Shown: piece after piece, positions 27,030-38,900 of the stretch
How the letters are laid out: each line of letters opens with the position of its first letter
How positions within the stretch are numbered: the first letter of the stretch is position 1
Source of the DNA: Vitis vinifera
Lineage: Eukaryota; Streptophyta; Magnoliopsida; Vitales; Vitaceae
Length of the DNA: 64,000 nucleotides
Reading direction: 5' to 3'
Assembly (NCBI RefSeq): GCF_030704535.1
Contig: NC_081817.1
Coordinates: forward strand, 1,317,001-1,381,000
Program-made: the position numbers and the translations under genes
The notes under the pieces: generated by a model
Database searches by the model: none
The model's input: only the letters and a program-made list of their open reading frames with translations
What the model was told of the DNA's origin: nothing

Positions 27030-30000
27030 TATTATCCTTTCTATCTACTTTTCCAAAATTAGGAACGAGTTGAAAAAATATAGAAGATTTCTACCTAATA
27101 ATTCTTGTTAGTTGTTTTTTACATTCAAATGTTGTTTCTAGATTAAAGACTTATATGTCCTAATGGAATATCATTTTCATGGAACATCACATTTAACCAC
27201 AAGCCTCTTATTAAGCATTTCCCCAAAAGTGGTGAGGGAGAGAAACCATAAAGGACTTTTGAATATATATATATAACAATTTTTAAAAATATTTATTAAA
27301 ATAGGACACTTTTAAAACTATTTTCAAATCTATAATACTTTTAATAACAAGTAGATTGAAATATAAAAATTAAAAGATTCACCTACTATGGATCTTATCG
27401 TCCCTCATAAACTAAAAATCCATAATCTTAATTACTACGAGAATACCATTTAGTTGATTTGTATCTGTTTAAACAGTCTTAGTTAATCTTGTCTTTTTTT
27501 GATAAAAATCGATACACTCTTTATAAGGTTCTCTCGTACCCAAATCAATCAAAAGTTCAGTACTATTAAAACTAATCATTTTCAAATGATATTTGTATTG
27601 TTATTAAATATTTATTTTTATAACTTTTATATGTAAACTGAAGTTGCCTTTCTAGAGGACAAATTCCAATTGTTGTTTGAAAATAGTTTTAAAAATATCA
27701 TATTTTAATAAACATTTTTAAAAAATTATTGTATTTTTTTGAAAATATCCTTTCACATATGACATGTGTTCACTATCTAAGAAGGTTGAATCTTTTGATA
27801 CTCCAAGCTAACAAATGTAATTGGGCAAGAGAGAGATGAAACAACCTGTCGTTGACCTCCCATCATCTTTCACTACCAAAAAGCTAGAGCTTTGCCTTTG
27901 TTTTCTAAAACTTGGTGTAAAGTAGCTACAAGACCTCTCAACTCTTGGGCACCGTTCAAAGTTCCCAAGGCACAAAATGTGGCCCATTGCCCTTAATTTC
28001 TTATATTATTTGCTCTTATTATGCCATCATTTGAACTTCATTTCTTTTCCCTTTTGTCCAAACACCAAAGTATGTTGGGGTTCAATGTGACCCCATTTTT
28101 ATGATTAAGAAATTGACCAAATGTTTAAAGCTTTTAAGCATACCAAACAACAAAAATTAGTGCTCTCATCACTTATAGATGTAGCATATCACCATAACCA
28201 TAAACGGAGGAGCCTCCTAGGTCCCCTGCAAGACAAGATTGTACAAATATTGTTCAACCCACTAATCATTATTTATTTGATTACCCCTCGAGTAATCATT
28301 TTTTTGTAATCACTATAAATGATGGAAATATACATTTTAAACATCGAAAAGTTCTAGTGTTTAAAAATTGTACAATGAAATAGGATCAAATATAATTTAA
28401 TTGTTGTGATTTTCGATTTTTCATCAAAATATATATAATTTTGAGATACAAAAGGTATCAGGTATTTGATTATCTTCCTCTACAAATGTTATATAGAAAG
28501 GAGAAATAACAATATTTTTTTTTCATGATAGGGCATAGGAAGAAATCAAAATACGTATCTATACTTATGTAGAATTCATTTGATGATATTGATATCTCCA
28601 TACATTATCCTATTATTCCATATTACTATATCATACTTATATAATTTTTTTAAGAATTTTAATTTAATATGTTATATTTATCAAAATTTTCCTATTTAGT
28701 TCATTTTCATAAATTTTTTATATTTATAGAAACTATCATTTATATCAGTATTTTCCTTTATATTCCCATAAAATTGAATCAATTAATATTTCCATCATTG
28801 CTTACTTACTAGTGATTTCAAAATGAAATTAATTTAATGTCTTTAAAAGGAAGGACAATTAATGGGTGGAAAAAAAGGAAATAGTAAAAAGAATGTAAAT
28901 TTTAATATTTTAGGAAAACTATCTTATTGTTTTTTATAATAAGATATCTCAAATGTATATAATTCTTTTTTTCTTTTCTTGCATTATTCCTTTTTATTTT
29001 CTTTCTTTCACATTTTCTCTCAAATTTTCAGGAACCAAACATAGTCTTAACATTTAGAAAAACCATATAAACAAGCTTAGTTATCGGAGTTTGAAAGCCT
29101 ACTTTTTTTTCCATAAAAGTATTTTATATTTTGCCGAAACAAATATATTTTCGAAAGAAAGTGTTATTATTTATTATTTTTTATGAGATTTTTTTTATAT
29201 ATAATTTTTTTGCTAGTGATGGTTGAAGAATGTCATAAAAAGATAAGATTATGAGAAGAGAAAGAAAAAAAGATATTTGATGAGAAGATCATGTGAAGGC
29301 TCAATTCAGTGAAGTCATGTATGAAAAAGAAAAGTCAAATATGTAAAGCCAATAAGATGGAATACTACAAATACCAATATTTAAGTTGAAGTCAAGTGTA
29401 ATCTTTAGACTTTGGACCTCATGATTTTGAAATGGGTGCCTAACAACATAAAAAATAAAATTTACTATTCATTAAACATTTGATAAACATAAAAACAATT
29501 TTCAAAAAATATTTTCTAAAATAATTTATTATGTTTGGTTTCTAGAAAAAAAAAACAAATAAATAATAAATAAATAATGAATTTATTTTATTTAAATAAC
29601 AAAATATATATATATATATTAGAAAAAAAAAGCATAAAAAAGGAAAAAATGTTCAAGTTTTTACTCAACATTTTTCTTTAATAGAGTGAAGCAAAGTTAA
29701 GAAAAAAAGTACATTCCCTATCAATATAATTTTATCTCCCAAACTTTCTTAGAAATAATTAAATAAAAGGAAACATTATGTTTTCTTTTTCTTTTTATAT
29801 ATTTTCTTTCTATTTTTATTTCTTTCCATCTGAACTCTTATAAGAAAAATTAAGACATACAAGCAAAATTTGCTCTTTCCATCCTATATTTTTATTGTTG
29901 CCATTTATTGATGAAGCATGTGCATGTGCATGTGCATGTGCATGAAAAACATTGACAAAATGATGAAGCAAAAATAGAAATATGAAATCCTTGGTTCCTT

Positions 30001-30940
30001 TGGTAATAAACAACAAGAAAGGTCAACAAAACCAGCTACAAAATAATTTCTAGTTTTTTTTTTTTTTTTTTTTGTACAAAAATTCTTATTTCTTATTTTG
30101 ACCATTCTTAAATGTAGCATCAAATCCGATCCCACATTGTGTGAGCTGGCTAAAGGTACATTGAGCATTCATATTCCATTTATATTTATTTACCTTAAAA
30201 TATTTATTTTTAAAAAATAATTTTTAAATTAAGTGTTTTCATGAAGCATGATTTTTATTAACGCTAAATTATATTTTTACACCCATTATTATTTCCTTAA
30301 ATGGATTAAGGTTATGTTTGGTTACTAGAAAATATCAAATACAAATTAAAAAAATATTAAGAAAAGATGATTTTCTTTTATTTAAATAACAAGACAAAAA
30401 TATGAGAAAAGACTCATTAAATAAAAAAGAGAAAATGTTTAAATTTTTACTCCATATTTTTCTTTGGATGAAGGAAAAAATTTTGTTTCTTTATTTATTT
30501 TTATATTTTTTTAAACCAAACAATGACTAAGTCTGGATTATTTCGGGGGCTTTCAAAAGCTTTCTACTTAGTTATATTAAGCTCATACAATACTTTGAAT
30601 GATATTTAGTAATATATGAATTCTTAAAAATTTGCTCTTTCCATTCTATATTTTTCTTTTTTCTTATTTTAAAATCATAATAATTTGGTTGTAGATACTA
30701 GATACCCCATGGATGGAATGATTGGGTATTTTTCCTTGTTTGTTTTGATTTTTCTTTATTTTCTAATATTAACAAATTTAGAGGATTCTTGTTTTCATTC
30801 AATTAATGTGATAATTATTATTTAATTTTATAAAATTATTATTTAAAATATTATCATTTTATAAAAAAACTGTAAGAAAAATATGAATAGGAAAATAAAA
30901 AATATACTACAGTTCTATTTGTTAACACCTATAAAAAGGA
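27030..30940 (+). repeat. Permease-upstream repeat, copy R2 (long)
   Basis: Collinear with 31,240-35,400. Matching anchors, given as R2 / R3: GATTTCTACCTA (27,090 / 31,290), GCATTTCCCCAAAAG (27,215 / 31,678), GAATCTTTTGATACTCCAAG (27,788 / 31,762), AGTAGCTACAAGACCTCTCAA (about 27,920 / 31,895), ATGGGTGGAAAA (28,862 / 32,730), AAGTCATGTATGAAAAAGAAA (29,310 / 34,075), GCTGGCTAAAGG against GTTGGCTAAAGG (30,145 / 34,393), and TTTGGTTGTAGAT (30,683 / 35,220). The direct copy reaches to within about 150 bases of the permease gene in R3, but in R2 no permease gene follows: after about 30,940 the sequence is unrelated. Confidence 0.75.
29916..29944. repeat. Hexamer repeat (ATGTGC)n
   Basis: Almost five perfect hexamer units inside repeat copy R2, absent from copy R3. 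The alternating purine-pyrimidine pattern could adopt Z-DNA. Confidence 0.9.
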
Positions 30941-33269
30941 CAAAAACCCTCTTAATAATTCACTTAAGACTTTTTCTCGACACACCCTTTCTTTCACTCT
31001 ACACTTATTAAAATACGACGTCATCCGTTCAAGCTCACAAGCTAGATAACAAAAAATAAAAAAATAAAAAAAATCACTTCTCTTTGTTTTATCTTCTCTT
31101 TTATAACAAACTTTACACTATCGCAATGATTAGATAAGGACCAATGAGGCCTTTTACTAATTTTTTTTTAATGAGAGGAGTTTCAAATGTCCGAAGTTCC
31201 AACGTCATATTATTTGCTACCTATATGTATGTGTAGCATCATTGGATTCCCTACTTTTTCAAAATTGGGAGGTGCTCATCTATATTGGAGATTTCTACCT
31301 AGTAACTCTTATTAATTATTTTTTACATTCAAAGAAAAATTTAGATTTTTCAGCAAATCCACATAATTAGGAACAATTCTACACATTATTGAAAATTTCT
31401 AGATTCTTTTAGGTTATGATTGGCTTTTGAAAAGCATTAAGGGAAGGAAAAAATACTATAAAAAATTGAAATTCTTTGAAACCAAACACAACCTTACCGA
31501 ACCCTAGCAAGCTCCAAAATAGGTTCTAAGGAATCCTGATAACATTCGTTACTTACTTTTTTACTATGTGAATAATCTTTAGCCCTCCGATGAATACAAA
31601 TGGAATGTCATTCTCACAAAGCTTGACATTTGATTAAGAAAAGAATGCTTAACAAGAACCATAAACCCCTTGATAAGCATTTCCCCAAAAGCTACGAGGG
31701 AAACATTAGGGATAAGCCATGAGGGATCCTCTCATATGCGTTCACCACCTCTAAAAAGGCTGAATCTTTTGATACTCCAAGCCAACAAATGTGAGAGGGC
31801 AAAAGAGACATGAAACAACCTGCACTTCGACTTCACATCTTCTTTCACTACCAAAAAGCTAGAGCTTTGCCTTTGTTTTCTAACACATAGTGTAAAGTAG
31901 CTACAAGACCTCTCAATTCTTTTGCACCATTCAAAGTTCTCAAGGCACAAAAATATGGCCCATTGCCCTTAATTTCTTACATTATTTGCTCTTATAGTGC
32001 CATCATTTGAACTTCACTTCTTTTCCCTTTTGTCCAAACTCCAAAGTAGGTTGGGATTCAATATGATGACCCCATTTGTATGATTAAGGAATTAGCCAAG
32101 TTTTTAAAGCTTGTAAGCATGCCAACACAATAACTTACATGATAAAGTTAGAACATCTTTATATGATGAAGGGAGGAGCCTCTTAGGTGCCACTAAAAGA
32201 CATGATTGTACCAATGTTAGCCAACCAAGTAATTATTATTTGTTTGATTAATATCAATTAATCATTTTTTTAGTGATCATTATAAATGATGAACACATGC
32301 AATTTAAAAACCGAAATATCCAATATTTAAAAATTGTATAATGAAACAAGATTAAATAAAATTTGATTACTATGATTTTCGAGTTTTATTCAAATATTTG
32401 ATTATTACCCTCTACAAATGTTAGATAAATTTAAGGAAGAAATCAAAATACTTATATATAGTTATAATATATCTAAATATATTATTCTACTATTTCATAC
32501 TAAAATTTTAAAAAATCTTAATTTAATATATACATTGTTAATATTTTATTATTTGTCAAAATTTTCATGTGTAGTTAATTTTTATGATTTTTTTATATTT
32601 GTAGAATTTTTTATTCATAACAATATTTTCCTTGAGATTCCCATAAAATCAATCCATTAGCCTTTCCATCATTGCTTACAAGTAAATTCAAAATAAGACT
32701 AAATTAATGTCTTTGAAAGGAAGGACACATATGGGTGGAAAAGGATGGGGAGGGGAAAGGAAAAAGAATGTATATTTTAGTGGTTTAGAAAACCATCTTA
32801 TTGTTTTTTATGTCATTGTGTGTTAGGGATGTTTTTGAAAATAAAAGTCACTTTTATTCACTTGTGCTTGTCATAATCATATCATGGAAACTAGGCACCC
32901 ACAAGGGCAAGTGGGAATGAACCTATCAAAATCAAACCCAAATAAATGGAGGATCAAAAAATAAGCATAATAGTTGTTGATGTTCTCCCTTTTGGCACCT
33001 CATGTTTGAAGATATGTTCACACTTTTATATGAGATGGTGTCCTATCTTTATCCACACCTCAAATCTAGTCTTCATGTTCTCCCTTATGCATAAAATTAT
33101 TAGTAAATTAATAATAAGATAAGTTATTTAAAATGTGTGGTATTATTGACATCTCAAAAGGTTGAAAACCAAAAGCAAAGGTCATTCATTTGAGGTAGAG
33201 CAAGTAAAATTTTGATTTTCATACTTAATTGCTTTTAATTATTTATTTTTAGTACTAGATTTTGGAATT

Positions 33270-33660
33270 ATGTAACGTCTCATTCATAACCGTACGAATA
33301 ATATCTATTTTGGATTCAATTGACTTTCATGGCTTTAAAACATGTCTACAAGTTAAGAGGAATTTTATGTAGATACGATAATCACCTCTCATGTAGATAA
33401 AATAACCACCCTCATGTAGATACAATAACCACCACTTATACGAATATGGCATCCTCATCATGTTCCATAAGATTGTGAAGTCAAATAGACAAACACACCT
33501 TTGTTAGGCTAAACAAACTCTCACATCGGTTTAAGAATCGACTTTTATACAATTTATAATGTCTTGCTCCTAATTGTGTAGATTTTATTTGTTGTAGATC
33601 AAATTAACTCTTACACCTTTAAAACGCATCTACGAGGTCAAAAGAAGTTTATATATATCT
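33270..33660. repeat. Two degenerate head-to-tail copies of an interspersed repeat plus a short tandem array
   Basis: About 33,277-33,365 (ACGTCTCATTCATAACC ... CTTTAAAACATGTCTACAAG) and about 33,560-33,655 (ATGTCTTGCTCCTAATTG ... CTTTAAAACGCATCTACGAG) are related in the same order. Between them, about 33,365-33,440 holds three imperfect units of CATGTAGATACAATAACCACC type. CTCTCACATCGGTTTAAG at about 33,518 resembles a motif widespread in plant repeats. Family not assigned. Confidence 0.4.
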
Positions 33661-34482
33661 ATATATATATATATACTCTTAAGAACTTTTTTCTTTATTC
33701 AATTTAATATGTCACAATTATGCTTTTAAAATATTTTTAATAAAAATTAATATAATTTTGATATTTTTTAAATTTTAATTAAATAAAAATTTATTTTCAA
33801 AATATAAATAAACCACATTTAAAAGTATGCTCAAGGCTAAGAGTTTCAACCAAATACCCATAAAAATTATATTTTTATTTTTAGCATTAAAAAACCCCCA
33901 AATTTAAAATATATTTTGAAAAAAAAATTAAAATATAATTTTAAAAGAAAGTGTTATCATTTATTATTATTATTTTAGGAGTTATTGTTGCCAGTGATGG
34001 TTGAATAATGTCACACAATGATAAGATTAGGAGAAGGAAAAAAAAACCCTAGTGTGAATCCAAGATTCAGTCAAAGTCATGTATGAAAAAGAAAGTCAAA
34101 TATGAAAAGCCCATAAAATGGAAACACCACAAATACCAATACGTAAGTTGAAGTCAATGCTTGTGTAATCTTTAGACATTGGACCTCATGGTTTTGAAAT
34201 GGATGGCTAACCACATGTTACATAAATTTATTACATAAAAAATACAATTTATTATTTATTAAAAATTTGATAAACATAAAAACAATTTTTTAAAAAAAAT
34301 ATAATAGGTTGCATTTTGTTTCTAAAATAATTTATTTTTATTTTTTACCAACAATTCTTATTTTTATTTTTACCATTCTTGAAAATACAATGAGTTGGCT
34401 AAAGGCGTTTTTAAACATTCATATTCCTTTTATATTTATAAATCTTAAAATATTTTATTTTTTAAAATAATTTTGAAAATAG

Positions 34483-34839
34483 TAAGGGTCTATTTGGTAA
34501 TTATATTAGAAAACAGTTTTATTTTCAAAACAATTTTTTGATGTTTTGTAAAATAAAAATTTGTTTTGAAACCTAAAATATTTTTAATATATTTTTTATA
34601 TTTTTAAATATATTTTAAAATTAATTTTTATATTTAGTGTTTTATTTTTAATTATTTTACATATTTGTATAATTATTTTGTTAAAATAATTTTAAAAAAC
34701 AAATGAAAATAACAAAAAATAATTAAAAGATATTCTCTAAAACACTTTGATTTCTATTCTTAAGAATAGAAAATAAAAAAGAGTTTTTAATTGTCAAATA
34801 TGTTTTCATGTTTTTTTATTAGTTACCAAATAGGCCTTA
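34483..34839. repeat. Complete MITE (about 357 bp) with terminal inverted repeats
   Basis: The left end reads TAAGGGTCTATTTGGTAAT. The right end reads TTAGTTACCAAATAGGCCTTA, whose reverse complement is TAAGGCCTATTTGGTAACTAA, so the inverted repeats match over about 18 of 20 bases. The interior is AT-rich and non-coding. Both ends finish in TA, compatible with a TA target-site duplication (Tc1/mariner type), but a TWA site (PIF/Harbinger type) cannot be excluded. This is the best-preserved member of the family also seen near 0.3, 2.9, 11.7, 12.0 and 24.3 kb. Confidence 0.75.
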
Positions 34840-35504
34840 AATTTTTATTTTCATAATTTAAAAAAAGAAGGAAAAATTAGTCATTAATAATATTATTTTC
34901 TTTCAAACTTTCTTAGAAATCATCAAATAAAATAAAATTTTATATTTTTATTACTTTTTTATATATATATTTTTGTATTATATTTTCTAAAATCCAAAAA
35001 TAGCATAACTTTAAAATATTTTTCTCTTTCCCACCATTCTCATTTTCCTTTCCTTACAATGCTTTGAATTGTATGGTATTTAGTAACATATGAATGATCT
35101 TATAAGAGAAACTAAATTATACAAGGGAAACATGCTCCTTCCATTTTATATTTTTCTTTTTTTGGTGAAAGATACAATTTTACTTTCAATTAATTTAAAA
35201 AATTATTATTTTAAAATTAATTTGGTTGTAGATTTGAATTGGTTTTTTTTTTCTTTTTTTGTTTTAATTTTTCCTGTTTATTTTTTTTAATATTAACAAA
35301 TTCTTGGTTTAGCCGTTAATGTAGGAGGGTTAATAGATTACTAAATTAGATGTGTTTAATTTTTTAAAATAAAATTAAATATTAGAAAAAATATGAATGA
35401 GAATTGAGAATTCAAAGAATTTAGATACTTTCCCGAGAAAGAAGATACTCACACGGAATGGAATCCTCTGTTCACACGAGGAGAAAACCCTCCTAAAATC
35501 TGTG

Positions 35505-35524
35505 CGCTATATATGCATATATAG
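35505..35524 (+). promoter_or_regulatory. Probable TATA box of the permease gene
   Basis: GCTATATATGCATATATAGA lies 50-70 bases before the ATG. The decayed inverted copy at 38.1-38.4 kb keeps TATATATAAAGAGAGGGG in the same place relative to its start, which supports a promoter role. Confidence 0.5.
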
Positions 35525-35572
35525 AGGTGAAATTGGGTGATACGAGGGAGCTGGTGTTCTTGAAGCTCTATC

Positions 35573-37330
35573 ATGGAGATGGAGACTGCTTCACCAAAGT
35601 CTTCCATGGTGAATCGTCTCAACTCCGCCGTGGGAAACAGCATAGTGGGGAAGCGATTCAAGTTCGCAGAGAGGAAGACGACGTTCACCACGGAGCTTCG
35701 GGCGGGCACCGCAACGTTTCTTACTTTGGCCTACATCTTGGCCGTCAACGCCAGTGTATTGACGGACTCCGGCGGGACTTGTTCTGTTTCCGATTGTGTG
35801 CCTCTCTGCTCCGACACGACGGTGTCCGTGGCTAACTGCTCCGGCAATGGGCTTCGGGTGGTTCAACCGGATGTGTCGTGTAAGTTTGACCCGGTTAACC
35901 CGGGATACTCGGCATGTTTGGCTAAGGTGAAGAAGGATCTTATAGTGGCGACGGCGGCTTCGGCGTTGATTGGGTGTGTGATCATGGGGGCTTTTGCTAA
36001 TCTGCCACTGGGTTTGGCTCCGGGGATGGGAACGAATGCTTATTTTGCATACACTGTCGTGGGGTATCATGGCTCCGGTTCGGTCTCGTACCAGAACGCT
36101 TTAGCGGCGGTTTTTATCGAAGGTTTGATCTTTCTGCTTATTTCGGCGGTTGGATTACGGACGAAACTCGCGAAACTCGTTCCGAAACCAGTTCGAATCT
36201 CGGCGTCAGCCGGAATCGGGTTGTTTCTCGCGTTTATCGGGTTGCAGAACAACCAAGGAATCGGGTTGATTGGTTACAGCTCCGCCACCATGGTGACTCT
36301 GGGGGCATGTCCGGCGTCGAAGCGTGTGTCGCTCGCGCCGGTCACCACTCTAGCAAACGGCACTGTTTCTCTAATCCCCGGAGGAACCGTCTCCGGTGGG
36401 CTCCTCTGCCTCAATGGCCGCATGGAGAGCCCTACGTTCTGGCTCGCTATCGTGGGCTTCGTCATCATCGCGTACTGTATGGTGAAGAACGTGAAAGGGG
36501 CGATGATCTACGGCATCGTCTTCGTCACCGCCGTCTCATGGTTCCGAAACACCGAAGTCACTGCATTCCCCCACACCGCTGCCGGAGACTCAGCGTACGA
36601 TTACTTCAAAAAAGTCGTCGAATTCCACCCCATTAAGAAAACCGCCGGAGCTCTCAGCTTCAAGGGCCTCAACAAAGGCAACTTCTGGGAAGCCATGGTC
36701 ACCTTCCTCTACGTCGACATCCTCGACACCACCGGAACCCTCTACTCCATGGCCCGCTTCGCCGGCTTCACCGACGAAAAAGGCAACTTCGAGGGCCAGT
36801 ACGCGGCCTTCATGTCGGACGCAAGCGCCATCGTCGTGGGCTCCCTCCTCGGCACTTCGCCGGTGACGGCGTTCGTAGAATCATCGACCGGAATCCGGGA
36901 AGGGGGGCGGACGGGAATGACAGCGCTGACCGTAGCAGCGTACTTCTTCTTATCTCTATTCTTCACGCCGCTGTTGGCATCAATACCGGCGTGGGCGGTA
37001 GGACCGCCGCTGATACTAGTTGGAGTTCTGATGATGAGAGCAGTGTTGGAGATAGAATGGAATGATATGAGGCAAGCAATTCCGGCCTTTGTGACCTTGC
37101 TTCTGATGCCCTTGACCTACTCCATCGCCTATGGTCTGATTGGTGGAATTGGGACCTTCATTGTCCTCCATCTCTGGGATTGGACAGTGGCTCTCTTGAG
37201 GCAATTCGGAATTCTCAAGGGACCCAAGAGCAATAACAATAACAATGATGCTTCCATTTCCGGTGGCAATGGAGTCCATGCTGGTAATCCTCATGTGGAT
37301 GGAAATGCGAAGCCAATTGATCAAGTATAG
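35573..37330 (+). CDS. AZG1: Adenine/guanine permease AZG1-like (AzgA / NCS2-related family)
   Basis: Plasma-membrane purine transporter of the AzgA family; plant AZG proteins import adenine and guanine and also move cytokinins. A single exon encodes 585 residues, close to Arabidopsis AZG1 (about 579). Features in order: first membrane segment [17 protein letters not shown] (residues 45-61); a cysteine-rich extramembrane loop ([10 protein letters not shown] ... VANCSGNG ... VSCKFDP ... YSACLAK); the [18 protein letters not shown] block; a long multi-pass core; the [18 protein letters not shown] block; [20 protein letters not shown]; then more membrane helices. The tail is Asn/Gly-rich and hydrophilic. 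Base composition is strikingly GC-rich against AT-rich surroundings, which explains several long antisense frames. An inverted, decayed copy of its 5' part lies 0.8 kb downstream, and its upstream DNA is repeated. The ATG at 35,573 is supported by length and by the nearby TATA box. Confidence 0.95.
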   Translation: MEMETASPKSSMVNRLNSAVGNSIVGKRFKFAERKTTFTTELRAGTATFLTLAYILAVNASVLTDSGGTCSVSDCVPLCSDTTVSVANCSGNGLRVVQPDVSCKFDPVNPGYSACLAKVKKDLIVATAASALIGCVIMGAFANLPLGLAPGMGTNAYFAYTVVGYHGSGSVSYQNALAAVFIEGLIFLLISAVGLRTKLAKLVPKPVRISASAGIGLFLAFIGLQNNQGIGLIGYSSATMVTLGACPASKRVSLAPVTTLANGTVSLIPGGTVSGGLLCLNGRMESPTFWLAIVGFVIIAYCMVKNVKGAMIYGIVFVTAVSWFRNTEVTAFPHTAAGDSAYDYFKKVVEFHPIKKTAGALSFKGLNKGNFWEAMVTFLYVDILDTTGTLYSMARFAGFTDEKGNFEGQYAAFMSDASAIVVGSLLGTSPVTAFVESSTGIREGGRTGMTALTVAAYFFLSLFFTPLLASIPAWAVGPPLILVGVLMMRAVLEIEWNDMRQAIPAFVTLLLMPLTYSIAYGLIGGIGTFIVLHLWDWTVALLRQFGILKGPKSNNNNNDASISGGNGVHAGNPHVDGNAKPIDQV

Positions 37331-38110
37331 TGTGTTTGGGTTGTTGGGGTAGAAAGAAGAAGGAACAGCAACATCTGTATGTACATTATCTATTTGTGGT
37401 TCTAATGTTTTTTTTGTTTAGTATTCCTTGCCTTGTGCTATGAAAACTATTTCATTTGAAAAAAATTTGTGTCTAAATGACACCTGGATCTTATAAAAAT
37501 TTGTGTCTAAATGGTCTGGTCTGGTCTAGTAGATTTTTTCACCAATCAATATTGGTTCAAATTTAAATATTTGATTATATGTTAACAGCTCTCTAACTAA
37601 TAAAATGTAAGAACCGACAAAAATGGTCCAATCCTACTGTGTCGTGCACAAATTTCATTGTTAAAATATATAAAATATGGGAATACATTATTTGTTAGAT
37701 GGTTAAATTTAACTCTCAATGGTTCAAGCATTTAAATGTTTAATAAAATTAAGTCACATTTAATTTATGAAAAAACTTTTACAATGGATTTTATTACCAT
37801 AAAGTTAAAAAAGTTTGAAATATACAATATACTATATTACACTAAGCTCTTGTTGTTACTTTAAATTCGCTTAATCTAATATGAAAAAAAACAGTTTATT
37901 CTCATATTTTTATGTGTCCTATCTTTCCTAGTCACAATCAATCTTATATCGAAAAGATCATTTATCTTCACACTTCTCTAGGTTTGACCTTTTTTAACCA
38001 CGGTTCGAACCTCTCATGAGAAATGACTCATGTGTCTTATGGGAAAAATATGTCCAAATATGTTAAATAGTTCGAGTTAATTAGGTCAAATTTACATTAC
38101 ACATCACCAC

Positions 38111-38398
38111 TCAAAGACCATTGTCGTAGTAGTTAGCCACGATTATCGTTGGGTTAGAGCATGGAGGCACATAATCGAAAATCGTGCATGTCTCGCTAAA
38201 ATTCATCCATATACTAGCATTGATGGCTAAGATGTAGGTCAATCGTTTTCCTACTCTACTATTTCCCTTGAACAAGTTAAACGAGTCATCATTAAAGACT
38301 TTGGTGAAGTAGTCTCCATCTCCGATTAAGAGTTCAAGAATGGCAACTTCCTCATTCACCAAATTTCTATGTATTTCCCCTCTCTTTATATATAACAT
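38111..38398 (-). pseudogene. Inverted, decayed 5' fragment of the AZG1-like permease gene
   Basis: On the minus strand the sequence follows AZG1 from the leader and TATA box through the first membrane segment: GGAGATGGAGACTACTTCAC against GGAGATGGAGACTGCTTCAC, TYILAINAS against [10 protein letters not shown], and CTIFDYVPPCS against [11 protein letters not shown]. It ends after NGL, at the residues matching NGL in AZG1. About 25 codons between GKR and the YILA segment are missing, and the early part is read in a different frame from the later part, so it cannot encode a permease. The promoter and leader are included, so it arose by DNA duplication and inversion, not by a retrocopy. Confidence 0.85.
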
Positions 38399-38900
38399 AT
38401 ATTTTAATTATTGATTTTTCCCCCTCTTGCATATTTGTTGTGATTAGATTGTTCATTTAATTATTAGCTTATAAGAAATTTTTATCTATATTATATTGAT
38501 AAAATTCAATCTAGTTATATAAAAATATTGATAAAATTTAGAATAACATTATTTATTTGCTGACCCGATAGGATTTACCCATTTTTTTCGTTTCTTACAT
38601 CTACTAATATATTCTAATAAATAAGAGAAACAGAGATATTAAAACGGTTTTTGAAATATCTAAATTCATATTTTTCTTATACTTCTTTTTCTACTATGAT
38701 TATATTTTAAATAATAATTTTACAAAATTAAAGACATTTAATACCCACTAGTGAATAATTATTTCATTAATTAGGTAAAAACAACAATCCTCTAAATTTC
38801 TTAATACTAGAAAATAGAGAAAAAATAAAAACAAATAAGGAAAAAAAACCAAATCAATTCCATCCATAGGTGGTATTATGTAAAAACAAATTATTGTGGT
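38399..38900 (-). repeat. Inverted permease-upstream repeat, copy R4
   Basis: On the minus strand, about 38,880-38,650 follows copy R2 at about 30,700-30,890: TATGGATGGAAT against CATGGATGGAAT, AAATTTAGAGGATT in both, TTTTGTAAAATTATTATTTAAAATAT against TTTATAAAATTATTATTTAAAATAT, and AAGAAAAATATGAAT in both. It lies directly upstream of the permease pseudogene, in the same arrangement as copy R3 and AZG1. Confidence 0.75.

Larger units (their letters stand above)
31240..35400 (+). repeat. Permease-upstream repeat, copy R3 (adjacent to AZG1)
   Basis: Third direct copy, ending at the AZG1 promoter. It differs from R2 by an extra block at about 32,820-33,950, which contains two degenerate repeats and a short tandem array, and by a MITE at 34,483-34,839. 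No open frame in it has family resemblance, so what is shared is non-coding upstream DNA. Confidence 0.75.

Noticed and set aside
29905-30168. 87-codon minus-strand frame with a His-Met repeat
   Set aside because: The repeat is only the ATGTGC microsatellite read through; the frame also crosses a poly-T run and resembles no protein.
33500-33570. CTCTCACATCGG followed by a TATA-like stretch, as in plant U-snRNA promoters
   Set aside because: The motif deviates from the snRNA upstream element, no snRNA sequence follows, and the block is part of a degenerate interspersed repeat.
35591-37324. Long open frames antisense to or overlapping AZG1 (for example 35591-36070 and 37016-37324 on the minus strand)
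   Set aside because: They are by-products of the GC-rich coding sequence of AZG1; they show no family resemblance and no independent start or splice context.
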